Below, one piece after another: positions 18,071 to 25,947 of a stretch of 64,000 bases of DNA; the first letter of the stretch is position 1, and each line of letters opens with the position of its first letter. The position numbers were made by a program, and so were the translations under genes. The notes beneath the pieces are model-generated. The model did not search any database. It had not been told where the DNA came from and saw only the letters and a program-made list of their open reading frames with translations. Source of the stretch: Candidatus Gastranaerophilales bacterium (GTDB lineage Bacteria; Cyanobacteriota; Vampirovibrionia; Gastranaerophilales; Gastranaerophilaceae); contig CALUPW010000003.1 in the NCBI GenBank assembly GCA_944322785.1, positions 180,459 to 244,458 of the forward strand, in the 5' to 3' direction.

Positions 18071-18079
18071 TGCTAAAAT
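18071..18079 (+). promoter_or_regulatory. Extended -10 of a possible leaderless promoter
   Basis: TGCTAAAAT (an extended -10 with TG one base upstream) followed by exactly 6 nt and the thioesterase ATG at 18086. No ribosome binding site. Confidence 0.55.
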
Positions 18080-18085
18080 TTTTGT

Positions 18086-18523
18086 ATGTCAACTGGTAAT
18101 TGTGCTAAATTTTATCAAAGAGTTTATTATTCGGATACAGATTCCTACGGCGTTGTCTGGCACGGTTCCTATTTAAGATGGCTTGAAATGGGACGTGTCG
18201 ACTGGTGTGAACAAAAAGGACATAACCTGATTGAACTTGAAAATCAGAATATTGTACTGCCTGTTGTTAATTTGAATGTACGCTACAAGGCTTCTGCAAG
18301 ACTGAATGATAATTTAATTATTGAAACCGGAATCGCAAAATTCAACGGTTTGTCGGTTACATTCACTCAGACAATAAAGTCTGCCGAAACGAATAAAACT
18401 TTTATTGAAGCGGAAGTTGAAGTTGTTGCGATACATAAAGATTCCGGCAAATTATACAGACGAATGCCGGAAATTCTTGCAACCGTATTTGACATGGAGG
18501 TTAAATGCCTCAAACCCGTTTAA
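18086..18523 (+). CDS. YbgC-like acyl-CoA thioesterase (hot-dog fold)
   Basis: 145 aa. The YSDTDSYGVVWHGSYLRWLE stretch (15-34) is the 4HBT/YbgC signature, with catalytic Asp19 and His26 in the right register. Hydrolyses short acyl-CoA or acyl-ACP thioesters in the cytoplasm; substrate unknown. It is the first gene of a run with the pseudouridine synthase (19-nt overlap) and coaE. Translation probably starts on a leaderless mRNA. Confidence 0.85.
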   Translation: MSTGNCAKFYQRVYYSDTDSYGVVWHGSYLRWLEMGRVDWCEQKGHNLIELENQNIVLPVVNLNVRYKASARLNDNLIIETGIAKFNGLSVTFTQTIKSAETNKTFIEAEVEVVAIHKDSGKLYRRMPEILATVFDMEVKCLKPV

Positions 18524-19239
18524 ATAAATATATTGCATCATCCGGTTTGTGTTCAAGACGAAAAGCTGATGAACTGATTGAAAACGGCGAAGTTTTTGTT
18601 AACGGGAAAAAAGTTACTGAACTCGGATTTTTGGTTGGCGACAAAGACAAGGTTGTAGTAAATCAAAAACTCATTCGTCCGGTAAAACATGAATATTACA
18701 GGTTTTATAAACCGGCGGGCTATATAACGACTGCAGATGATGAAAAAGGCAGAAAAACCATTTATGATTTGCTTCCCGAAAGCATGTATCACTTAAAACC
18801 TGTCGGACGGCTTGACAAAGATTCAACCGGGTTGCTGATTTTGACGAATGACGGAGATTTGATAAATGAACTTACGCATCCTTCTGTTAAGGTGCCGAAA
18901 GTTTATCTTGTATCGGTGGAGTCAGTCGTACATCTTCATGAACTCGAGCAGATGGCAAACGGTATTGAAATTGAACCAGGCAAAATTGCCTATGCTGACA
19001 TCACGGTTCTTGAAGCCGATAAAAAATATACATTGATGCAGATTACACTTTATCAGGGAATGAACAGACAGATAAGAAAAATGTTTGAACATTTCGGATA
19101 TGAAGTTAAAACATTAAAACGCATTCAGCATGCTATAATTAATCTTGACGGCATGAAGCGGGGAGAATTTAAACCCATAAAACCAAAACAAATAAAGGAA
19201 TTAAAAAATTTTTTAAACAGGGTAAAGAAAAATGATTAA
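18505..19239 (+). CDS. RsuA/RluB/RluE-family pseudouridine synthase
   Basis: 244 aa. An S4 RNA-binding domain (about 3-50) is followed by the catalytic domain with GRLDKDSTGLLILTNDG; Asp104 is the catalytic aspartate. Converts a uridine in rRNA to pseudouridine. The family includes rRNA-specific RsuA, RluB, RluE and RluF, and the exact target cannot be told from the sequence. A GGAGG site lies inside the end of the upstream gene, which it overlaps by 19 nt, and it overlaps coaE by 8 nt. Confidence 0.9.
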   Translation: MPQTRLNKYIASSGLCSRRKADELIENGEVFVNGKKVTELGFLVGDKDKVVVNQKLIRPVKHEYYRFYKPAGYITTADDEKGRKTIYDLLPESMYHLKPVGRLDKDSTGLLILTNDGDLINELTHPSVKVPKVYLVSVESVVHLHELEQMANGIEIEPGKIAYADITVLEADKKYTLMQITLYQGMNRQIRKMFEHFGYEVKTLKRIQHAIINLDGMKRGEFKPIKPKQIKELKNFLNRVKKND

Positions 19240-19876
19240 AGTAGCTATTACGGGAAATATTGCAGCAGGAAAGTCTACGGTTGAAAAGATTTTGACGTCA
19301 TGGAACTATTCGGTTTTGAATACCGATAATGTTGCTCATGACTTGCTGGAGGGCAAAAAAAATATTTTAACGGATTTTAAAGGCGGAGAATTCCTTGATG
19401 CTAAACAGGAAGTTATAAAAGCCTTTAAAGGTTATGATATCCTTGACGACGGCAATATTTCACGTGCAAAGCTGGGTAAAATAGTTTTTCATGATCCTAA
19501 AATGCTAAAAAAACTGGAGGCTATAATTCACCCTGTTGTCCGGCTTAAGATATATGAGTTTTTTGCGGAACACAAGGATGAAACCGTTGTGTTTGTATCT
19601 GTTCCGCAGCTTTATGAAGCTGAGATGCAATATATGTTTGATAAAGTCATTCTTGTATTTTCGGAGGATAAATACCGTTATAAACGACTTTTGAAACGTG
19701 ACGGTTATACTGAGGAATATGCCTCCGCAAGAATAAGCGCTCAAATGCCGCAGGTTGAAAAACTCCTTCTCTGTGACGACTGTCTGGAAAATGACGGGAC
19801 AATCGGTGAATTAAAGGTAAGAATATCTTATCTTATGAAAGAGTACGAACGGATTAAACAGGCACGAAAACGCTGA
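19232..19876 (+). CDS. coaE: Dephospho-CoA kinase
   Basis: Last step of coenzyme A synthesis: phosphorylates the 3'-OH of dephospho-CoA. 214 aa with the P-loop GNIAAGKST (8-16), the TDNVAHDLL substrate segment and a C-terminal lid region (RLLKRDG...YASARISAQMP). The P-loop has Ala-Ala where many CoaE proteins read SG. It overlaps the upstream gene by 8 nt and the convergent hydrolase gene by 23 nt at its end. Confidence 0.9.
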   Translation: MIKVAITGNIAAGKSTVEKILTSWNYSVLNTDNVAHDLLEGKKNILTDFKGGEFLDAKQEVIKAFKGYDILDDGNISRAKLGKIVFHDPKMLKKLEAIIHPVVRLKIYEFFAEHKDETVVFVSVPQLYEAEMQYMFDKVILVFSEDKYRYKRLLKRDGYTEEYASARISAQMPQVEKLLLCDDCLENDGTIGELKVRISYLMKEYERIKQARKR

Positions 19877-20627
19877 CATTATCGGACGGTTTGATATTGT
19901 TGTTTACAAAGAAGCTAATTGCCTGATTTCCGTCACCTTTAATTTCAACATGCCCGTATCTGCTGCTGTAGCCGGCTGCTCCTCTGTCGTATGCAATAAC
20001 ACATCCGGCAGGAAGTTTTGCAAGGTCAGTACCTTTTACTTTAACTTCTTTAAAGTTGCTGTTCCGTCTTAAGATTTCCGGCATATCATCAGCATTGCCG
20101 GATTCATAGGCACCGAGTCCTGCATCACTGATTGCTGATTTGACAGCACGTGCGCAGTAGCCTTTTTGTGCGGTACTTAGGCCTTCAATAGCTTCATTAG
20201 CGAGTTTTATACCTTTTTCTTTGTTGTAAATTTGTGCGACATTTTTAAGAGAAGTGTTTTGCGTAAGGGAAACTTTGGCAGGCTTTTGAGAAAGCACTTT
20301 TGAATTTTTTGTAAAATCCATAAAGTTAAAATTAAAAGCAGGCGTATAATCCGGAACATAAGATACCGGATTATAACTGTTAAAACTTATATCCGGAAGT
20401 TTATATCCGTCAAAAATACTGCCGGAATAGTTTTTTGGAGTGTATGTATCGTTGAATTTCGGCATGAAATTAAATAAACTAAACATGTCAAAAAGCGGAG
20501 CGAAGGGTTTAAAATTAAATAAAGGTGCGGGAGTAAATGCCGGCACTGCAAAAGTTGTTGGATATGCAGGCAAAAGACCAAATCCGCCTAAATTTAAACT
20601 GTTAAAATTAAATACTCCAAACGTCAC
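19854..20627 (-). CDS. CHAP-like amidase/peptidase candidate with F/P-rich N-terminus
   Basis: 257 aa. Residues 1-105 are a low-complexity, phenylalanine- and proline-rich region (repeated FNF, PAF, PLF). Residues 125-257 contain C158 (KGYCARAV) and H226 (RYGHVEI), spaced as in papain-like CHAP/NlpC-type peptidoglycan hydrolases. The start is GTG at 20627 with AGGGAAA upstream. No classical signal peptide is present, although the hydrophobic N-terminus might serve another export route. Hydrolase activity is inferred from motif spacing only. Confidence 0.6.
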   Translation of the reverse strand: MTFGVFNFNSLNLGGFGLLPAYPTTFAVPAFTPAPLFNFKPFAPLFDMFSLFNFMPKFNDTYTPKNYSGSIFDGYKLPDISFNSYNPVSYVPDYTPAFNFNFMDFTKNSKVLSQKPAKVSLTQNTSLKNVAQIYNKEKGIKLANEAIEGLSTAQKGYCARAVKSAISDAGLGAYESGNADDMPEILRRNSNFKEVKVKGTDLAKLPAGCVIAYDRGAAGYSSRYGHVEIKGDGNQAISFFVNNNIKPSDNVSVFVPV

Positions 20628-20697
20628 AATTATTTCCCTTATTTATACTCGTATTTATATAAAAAATTTTTAGAGGGAAAAATTGCTTAATTATTAA

Positions 20698-21972
20698 TTA
20701 TTGTAACGGATTTATTACAATTCCTGATAACAGCTTAGGGTAAAAATAAGTTGATTTCTGCGGCATTCTGTATCCGGCCTGAGAAATACGTTTTATATCT
20801 GAAATTTTCGGGTATGCCATAATAAAAGAGGCTTCCGCTTTGCCCATATCAATCATATCAAAGGCTTCATTTTCAACTTTAATGTATTTTATACCGTTCT
20901 GTGACATTTGTTCATCTTCGGTGAAGCCGAGTTCTTTTGTAAGTATAACTTTATGAAGAACTGTTAAATCAAGGTCTTTTAGAACGTCTGGCACATCATA
21001 TTCATCCAGTATTGAACTTACATCTTCCCGCAAAGTTAAAAGATAGAACTTATTTACGTTTTTCATATACAATCCCATTGAAATCTGCTCTTTTGCTGAT
21101 TTTTCAATAGCATTTAAAAATTCCTTTTTAACTTCAGTTTTATTAATGCCGGTAAATGTATAATCTTTTATATCAAAATATTTTTTGACTTTTTCCAGCA
21201 AAACATAGGGTTCAACCCATCTGGTGATTATTCTGTGGGTAGGATAAATCAGTAAATCATCATCCATATTGGTAAAATAACTCATTACAAAATCCGCTTC
21301 GCCAGCGTTTTTACCGACAAAATTTCTGTAATTCAGCGCAGTTTCATATCTATGATGACCGTCTGCAATTAAAAGAGTCTTGTCCTTTAAAACATCTTCA
21401 ATCAGTTGAATTGTTTTTTCATCTTCGATTTTATAAACAATATTTTCCACCCCGTTGTCATCGGTTACATCAATAAACGGCATGCCAGACAAATCTACGG
21501 CTTTTTCAATTTGTTTTTCAGGATCTGAATATACCATAAAAATCTGTGAGAAATTCGCTTGGCAGGCTTTTGTGAGTTTCAGTCTGTCCTCTTTTGGTCC
21601 GCTCATTGTAAATTCATGCGGAAGAATATTTTTTGAAGAAAAATCTTCAACTCTGTTTCTGGCAATAAAACCTTTTCGTATAACTTCTTTTCCGTTAAGA
21701 TTATATTTTTGAATAAGATAAAAAATTACAGGTTTTTCACATTTTACAAGAATTTCACCCTTCAGCCAGTTGTTAAAGCTTTCACAAGCATCCGAATAGG
21801 GATTTTCAGCCTTTGAAAGAATTAGTCTTGTGATGTTGTAGGGGCTTCTTGTATAAAGTTCATCCCTGTATTTTTCATCTATTACATCATAAGGCGGTGC
21901 AATAACGTCTTTTATATCGACTTTATTTTGATTGTAAACGATTGCATTTAACGGTTTAATTTCTATTGTCAT
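20698..21972 (-). CDS. DUF1015-family protein
   Basis: 424 aa. It matches the DUF1015 pattern: the APPYDVI segment near residue 25, the LPHEFTMSGPKEDRL stretch, and the central LIADGHHRYETALNYR motif. The family is widespread in anaerobes, cytoplasmic, and its role is not firmly settled; it is often near amino-acid genes. The gene starts 2 nt after the stop of the ABC transporter gene with GGGAG before the ATG, so the two are co-transcribed. Confidence 0.8.
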   Translation of the reverse strand: MTIEIKPLNAIVYNQNKVDIKDVIAPPYDVIDEKYRDELYTRSPYNITRLILSKAENPYSDACESFNNWLKGEILVKCEKPVIFYLIQKYNLNGKEVIRKGFIARNRVEDFSSKNILPHEFTMSGPKEDRLKLTKACQANFSQIFMVYSDPEKQIEKAVDLSGMPFIDVTDDNGVENIVYKIEDEKTIQLIEDVLKDKTLLIADGHHRYETALNYRNFVGKNAGEADFVMSYFTNMDDDLLIYPTHRIITRWVEPYVLLEKVKKYFDIKDYTFTGINKTEVKKEFLNAIEKSAKEQISMGLYMKNVNKFYLLTLREDVSSILDEYDVPDVLKDLDLTVLHKVILTKELGFTEDEQMSQNGIKYIKVENEAFDMIDMGKAEASFIMAYPKISDIKRISQAGYRMPQKSTYFYPKLLSGIVINPLQ

Positions 21973-21974
21973 TT

Positions 21975-23816
21975 TTAAACTCCCTGAGGTTCAGTATCCT
22001 GTTGTGATTTAAACTGCATTTCATACAGATTTCTGTAAACGCCGTCCGGCAGCATCATCAACTGATCATGTGTGCCCAGTTCCACAAGTTCACCCTCATT
22101 AATAACGGCAATTCTGTCTGCGTTCTTGATTGTGGAAAGCCGGTGTGCAATTACAAAAACCGTTTTGTTTTTAATCAGATTGTCCAGCGCTCTTTGAACA
22201 ATAGCTTCGGACTTATTGTCCAGCGCAGACGTTGCCTCATCCAAAATTACAATCGGCGCATCTTTTAAAATCGCACGGGCAATCGCAACACGTTGTCTTT
22301 GTCCGCCGGATAATGTTGCCCCTCTTTCCCCTACTTTTGTATCCAGCCCGTTGTCAAGAGCATCAATAAATTCATCAAGATGCGCCATTTCAACAGCTTT
22401 TTCCAGTTGTTCGGGAGTTGCATTTTCGTTACCCATCATTATGTTATCCCGAATTGTGCCGGAAAACATAAAATTATCCTGAAAAACAAATGAAATATTG
22501 TCACGTAAAGATTTAAGGTCAAAATTTCTTATGTCAACTCCGTCAAATTCAATAGAGCCGGATTTGACATCATAAAATCTGGGCAGAAGATTTACTACAG
22601 TACTTTTGCCGCCTCCGGAATTTCCGACCAGCGCAATAGTTTCATTTTTGCCGACAGAAAGATTAAAGTTCTTTAATACTGGAACGTCCTTTTCATATTC
22701 AAAATAAACGTTTTTAAATTCGATTGATTTTTCAAGAGTATGCATTGCAAATGGTTTTTCGGGTGATTTTATCTGCGGAACAAGATCAAACAGTTCGAAT
22801 GTTCTTCCCATTGCAACAAAGGTATTTTGAAGGGAGGTAAGAGTATTTCCGAGGTTTTTTGTCGGCTTGTAAAGCAAAAGCAGCGAAGTTACAAATGCCG
22901 CAAAACTGCCTGCAGAAAGTTCGCCTGATAAAATAAGGTGGTTCCCGTAAGCCATAACAAGTGCAATTCCGACAGAACAAACAGTGTACATAATAGGCGA
23001 CATCCAGCCGACACGTTTGCTTAAAGACATTGCAAGATGAAATTGTTCATTAATCTGTTCTTCAAACTTATGGTTTTGCATTTCCTGAAGGTTGTAGGCT
23101 GTCATAATTTTGTTGCCCGCAAAGGTTTCATTAAAGTTTGTCGTCATATTTCCGCTTACAACCATTGTTTCGTTAGAAACTTTTTTAATACGTTTTCTTA
23201 TAAACACAACAGGCGTAACCGCAATAGCCATAATAGTAACCCCGATTATCGCAAGTTTCCATGATGTATATAAAAGCACTCCTACAAGCCCTACAAGTCC
23301 GAAAATAGTTGCAATAAAAGCTTTTAAACTTTCAATAATAGTTTTTGATGCGGTTTCGGGATCAGTTAAAAAACGAGTTAGTATAATTCCGGAAGAATTC
23401 ACATCATAAAACTGAGGGTCTAGTCCTGTCAATTTTTTGAACAAATCGACTTTCAAAGAGTTCGAAATTTTGTTTCCTGTCCAATCAGTAAAATAATTGC
23501 TCAGATATTTCAAAATTCCCTGAAAAGCAGCAAAAGCAACAATACCAAACGGAATTATGCTTGCAAGAAACACCTGCGAGTGGACGGTAAAACCTAAAAA
23601 TGTCCAGGTATCTTCCGGACTTCCGTTTACTACATAATCAAGATAAGGCTTTAGAGCAAGCGCCATAACTCCGTCCAGAAGCCCCAGCGGAATTGCGATT
23701 GCAAGGTTTATTAAAGCTCTGCCCAGAACCGGCTTAATATACGGGTAAATTCTTTTTAGAAGATAACCATAATTAAATGCATCTTTTGAAGTTGTATCTT
23801 TAAGTTTATAATCCAT
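21975..23816 (-). CDS. MsbA-like ABC exporter (lipid flippase family)
   Basis: 613 aa, a fused transmembrane and nucleotide-binding half-transporter. Six hydrophobic helices lie between residues 30 and 320. The ATPase has Walker A GNSGGGKST (398-406), the signature LSGGQ (502-506), Walker B IVILDE (522-527) and an IAHRLST switch histidine. This is the MsbA/LmrA class; with lpxK and waaA in the same genome a role in flipping lipid A-core is likely but the substrate is inferred. GAGGG precedes the ATG. It overlaps no neighbour and drives the DUF1015 gene. Confidence 0.88.
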   Translation of the reverse strand: MDYKLKDTTSKDAFNYGYLLKRIYPYIKPVLGRALINLAIAIPLGLLDGVMALALKPYLDYVVNGSPEDTWTFLGFTVHSQVFLASIIPFGIVAFAAFQGILKYLSNYFTDWTGNKISNSLKVDLFKKLTGLDPQFYDVNSSGIILTRFLTDPETASKTIIESLKAFIATIFGLVGLVGVLLYTSWKLAIIGVTIMAIAVTPVVFIRKRIKKVSNETMVVSGNMTTNFNETFAGNKIMTAYNLQEMQNHKFEEQINEQFHLAMSLSKRVGWMSPIMYTVCSVGIALVMAYGNHLILSGELSAGSFAAFVTSLLLLYKPTKNLGNTLTSLQNTFVAMGRTFELFDLVPQIKSPEKPFAMHTLEKSIEFKNVYFEYEKDVPVLKNFNLSVGKNETIALVGNSGGGKSTVVNLLPRFYDVKSGSIEFDGVDIRNFDLKSLRDNISFVFQDNFMFSGTIRDNIMMGNENATPEQLEKAVEMAHLDEFIDALDNGLDTKVGERGATLSGGQRQRVAIARAILKDAPIVILDEATSALDNKSEAIVQRALDNLIKNKTVFVIAHRLSTIKNADRIAVINEGELVELGTHDQLMMLPDGVYRNLYEMQFKSQQDTEPQGV

Positions 23817-23910
23817 TTAAAAATCCCTCAATCAAATAATCCCATGATTAAATATTATTTCATAAAGAACATAATTTTTCATAAAATTTAAACTTTTGTA
23901 ATGTATGCAA

Positions 23911-23916
23911 TATAAT
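23911..23916 (+). promoter_or_regulatory. -10 element upstream of the ADP-ribosyltransferase-like gene
   Basis: A consensus TATAAT. Transcription from it would start near 23923, downstream of the in-frame ATG at 23905, which supports 23971 as the real start. Confidence 0.55.
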
Positions 23917-23970
23917 AACGCAATAAAAATAAACAAAAATTTTTATTATTATCAGGGGAAAATAAAATCT

Positions 23971-24633
23971 ATGATAAAACCGCTAGTAAAGCTGTCAAAT
24001 TTTTGTATAAAAAAATTGTCAGGACAGGTTAAAAACACAAAAACAACTGCAAATAAAAAACTATTTTGCGAGGAATTTTGGGAAAATGCAGCAAAATCAG
24101 GAAAAATATCTGCATCAAATAACACACAGGTCAGCAATCACGGATATTTGAATTCAATAAATCATCATTTTCATATAAGTCCGTATCCGGATCAAATGGA
24201 TGAAGTTTCACATTTTACAAAGATGACTCCACGGGAAATGATTACAGAAACTGATTGTGAATTTAAAGAGTTAAGACCGCTGGAATTTGATTTGCATGTA
24301 TTCAGATGTGTCGGAGAAAAGCCGGATTTCTTTTCGACATACAAGCTTTATCAAAAGGCTTTGGATGTAAAAAAAGGTGAAACTATAAGAATGAATGAAT
24401 ATGCTTATGCAACGTCAGATATAGATTATGCAAAAAATTACATTCCTAACGGGCGGGGGATTCTTTATGAAATTGACGTTCCAAAGGGTTCAAAAGTATC
24501 CCGCATAGGCGACATAGGAAAATGTGACGAAATCGTTTTTCCGAGATGTTCAAAATTTAAATGTCTTGATGTGCAGGATGTAACTGATTTTGAAAACAGT
24601 TTGAAAGTTATTAAGCTCAAATATTTACAGTAA
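23971..24633 (+). CDS. Candidate ADP-ribosyltransferase-like protein
   Basis: 220 aa. The C-terminal half has the strand order of the R-S-E class of bacterial ADP-ribosyltransferases: LHVFRCVGE with Arg112, EYAYATSDIDYAKNY with the A-T-S (147-149) in place of S-T-S, GRGILYEIDVPKGSKV, and CDEIVFPRCSKFKCLDV where the catalytic Glu is E187. The residue two before it, which in arginine-specific enzymes is Glu and in asparagine/glutamine-type ones Gln, is Cys185. The N-terminal 90 residues are basic and of unknown role; no signal peptide. AGGGG lies 13 nt before the ATG. This could be an effector, a toxin or a degenerate relative; activity is inference. Confidence 0.5.
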   Translation: MIKPLVKLSNFCIKKLSGQVKNTKTTANKKLFCEEFWENAAKSGKISASNNTQVSNHGYLNSINHHFHISPYPDQMDEVSHFTKMTPREMITETDCEFKELRPLEFDLHVFRCVGEKPDFFSTYKLYQKALDVKKGETIRMNEYAYATSDIDYAKNYIPNGRGILYEIDVPKGSKVSRIGDIGKCDEIVFPRCSKFKCLDVQDVTDFENSLKVIKLKYLQ

Positions 24634-24637
24634 AAAA

Positions 24638-24660
24638 AAAAGAGCCTTAAAGGCTCTTTT
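24638..24660 (+). terminator. Rho-independent terminator
   Basis: AAAAGAGCC (24638-24646) pairs with GGCTCTTTT (24652-24660), flanked by A and T runs, 4 nt after the stop of the ADP-ribosyltransferase-like gene. It can also end the convergent tRNA-Val transcript. Confidence 0.85.
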
Positions 24661-24665
24661 TAAAA

Positions 24666-24741
24666 TGGTGGGCGTTAAAAGACTCGAACTTTTGACCCTC
24701 TCCTTGTAAGGGAGACGCTCTACCAACTGAGCTAAACGCCC
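24666..24741 (-). tRNA. tRNA-Val (anticodon TAC)
   Basis: 76 nt including encoded CCA. Acceptor stem GGGCGTT/AACGCCC, anticodon loop CTTACAA and T-loop TTCGAGT are all in place. Confidence 0.95.
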
Positions 24742-24842
24742 TTTTTTTCTTATCATCCGCAAAACCGATACCTTTTATGTTTCTGCCTTGCGACATTTAT
24801 TATCGTATCAAAAAAACTTTTGCTGTCAAGAACTTTTTATTT

Positions 24843-25127
24843 TCAGTCATCAATAAGTTTGAAATCATCAGGCAGACGGCTTTCAACCTCTTTTATAAAT
24901 TCGGAAAAAGTCATGCCTAATGCATTTGCGAGTTTCCATAATGTTGTAATCTGCACATCCCGTTTGCCTTTTTCTAACATGGCAATTGAACTGTTTGAAA
25001 TATCGTATTCGTAACTAAACAATAAAATACCCTTCTTTTGCGCAATACGTTTTTCATGAATAAGTTCGCCGATAATTTTTAACAAACAGTCCTTTTGAGG
25101 GTCAGAATTTTTTCTTACATATTGCAT
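24843..25127 (-). CDS. XRE-family regulator, divergent from a prepilin gene
   Basis: 94 aa with a helix-turn-helix between residues 15 and 78 (LIHEKRIAQKKGILLFSYEYDIS, NSSIAMLEKGKRDVQITTLWKLA). The recognition part is a little longer than standard XRE. TAAAAT ends 7 nt before the ATG and there is no ribosome binding site, so the mRNA may be leaderless. It is divergent from the frameshifted prepilin gene, and the 85-nt space between them holds direct repeats that may be its operator. Confidence 0.8.
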   Translation of the reverse strand: MQYVRKNSDPQKDCLLKIIGELIHEKRIAQKKGILLFSYEYDISNSSIAMLEKGKRDVQITTLWKLANALGMTFSEFIKEVESRLPDDFKLIDD

Positions 25128-25161
25128 GTTTACAATTTTAATTAGATATGATAAATTAATT

Positions 25162-25184
25162 ATAGTTAATTTAATATAGTTAAT
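25162..25184. promoter_or_regulatory. Direct repeats in a divergent promoter region
   Basis: ATAGTTAAT occurs at 25162-25170 and again at 25176-25184 (14 nt apart, start to start) between the XRE regulator and the prepilin gene. The arrangement suits an autoregulated operator; binding is not shown. Confidence 0.4.
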
Positions 25185-25212
25185 TAAGTATATTTGTAAT
25201 AAGGAGATAGAT

Positions 25213-25928
25213 ATGAAAGTAGGAGCATTTACAATAGCTGAGGTTTTAATAACTCTCGGAATAATCGGGGTTGTTGCTGCTATGACCTTGCCTGCGTTGA
25301 TTACAAGAAATCAAAACAAAGCTCTGGAGGCGTCATTAAAGAAGAATTATTCAATAATTCTTCAGGCATTTGATATGTATCAGGCAGATAATGGCTATAG
25401 ATTAAAGGCCTCTGATGTTAATACTATAGGCTGCAAAAACACTAAAATGTGTCTTAAAACTAGAATTCCCTCATACTTTAAAATATTAAGAGATTGTGTA
25501 TATGGGGGAAATGTTTCAACCGCCTGCATTCCGTATAAAGGTAATGATAATATAGATGATGAGAGTAATTCAAAGATTTACAAATCCTTTAATAATACCA
25601 AAATATCAAATTTAAGTTATTTTGATGATGGACAATTTGTACTGTCTGATGGAAGTCTAATTCTAATAGAAAACCAACAGGTTTAGAACGTGTTTATATA
25701 ACAGTAGATGTAAACGGTTATTTAAAAAATCCCAACCGCTGGGGACATGATCTATTTACATTTCAGCTTATGAACGACGGCAGAATTCTTCCAATGGGAG
25801 CACCTGATACAACGTTTACTGATAAAAATACTTACTGTTCCGCAACTTCATCTGATCAGTACAACGGTATCGCTTGTACTTATTATGCTTTGAGCGACAA
25901 AAACTATTTTAACAATCTCCCCCGTTGA
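25213..25928 (+). pseudogene. Prepilin-like gene interrupted by a one-base frameshift
   Basis: The frame from 25213 (strong AAGGAG site) begins MKVGA|FTIAEVLITLGIIG, a prepilin site with F6 at +1 and E10 at +5, and stops at 25686 after 157 aa. Directly after, another frame continues the protein, from PTGLERVYITVDVNG through NPNRWGHDLFTF to a stop at 25926-25928. One base added in the A4 run near 25667 would restore a single protein of about 238 aa. So the gene has lost one base, or the sequence has a homopolymer error. No slippery heptamer suited to programmed shifting is seen. Confidence 0.75.
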
Positions 25929-25932
25929 TTTG

Positions 25933-25941
25933 TGATAAAAT
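25933..25941 (+). promoter_or_regulatory. Extended -10 of a possible leaderless promoter
   Basis: TGATAAAAT followed by exactly 6 nt (CAGTTT) and the ATG of the RlmD-like gene at 25948. No ribosome binding site. Confidence 0.55.
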
Positions 25942-25947
25942 CAGTTT

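Noticed and set aside
23905..23970. Upstream ATG for the ADP-ribosyltransferase-like protein
   Set aside because: It lies ahead of the TATAAT at 23911-23916, so it would not be in the transcript.
25640..25690. Programmed -1 frameshift in the prepilin gene
   Set aside because: No X-XXY-YYZ slippery heptamer in the right register; a lost base in the A-run is simpler.
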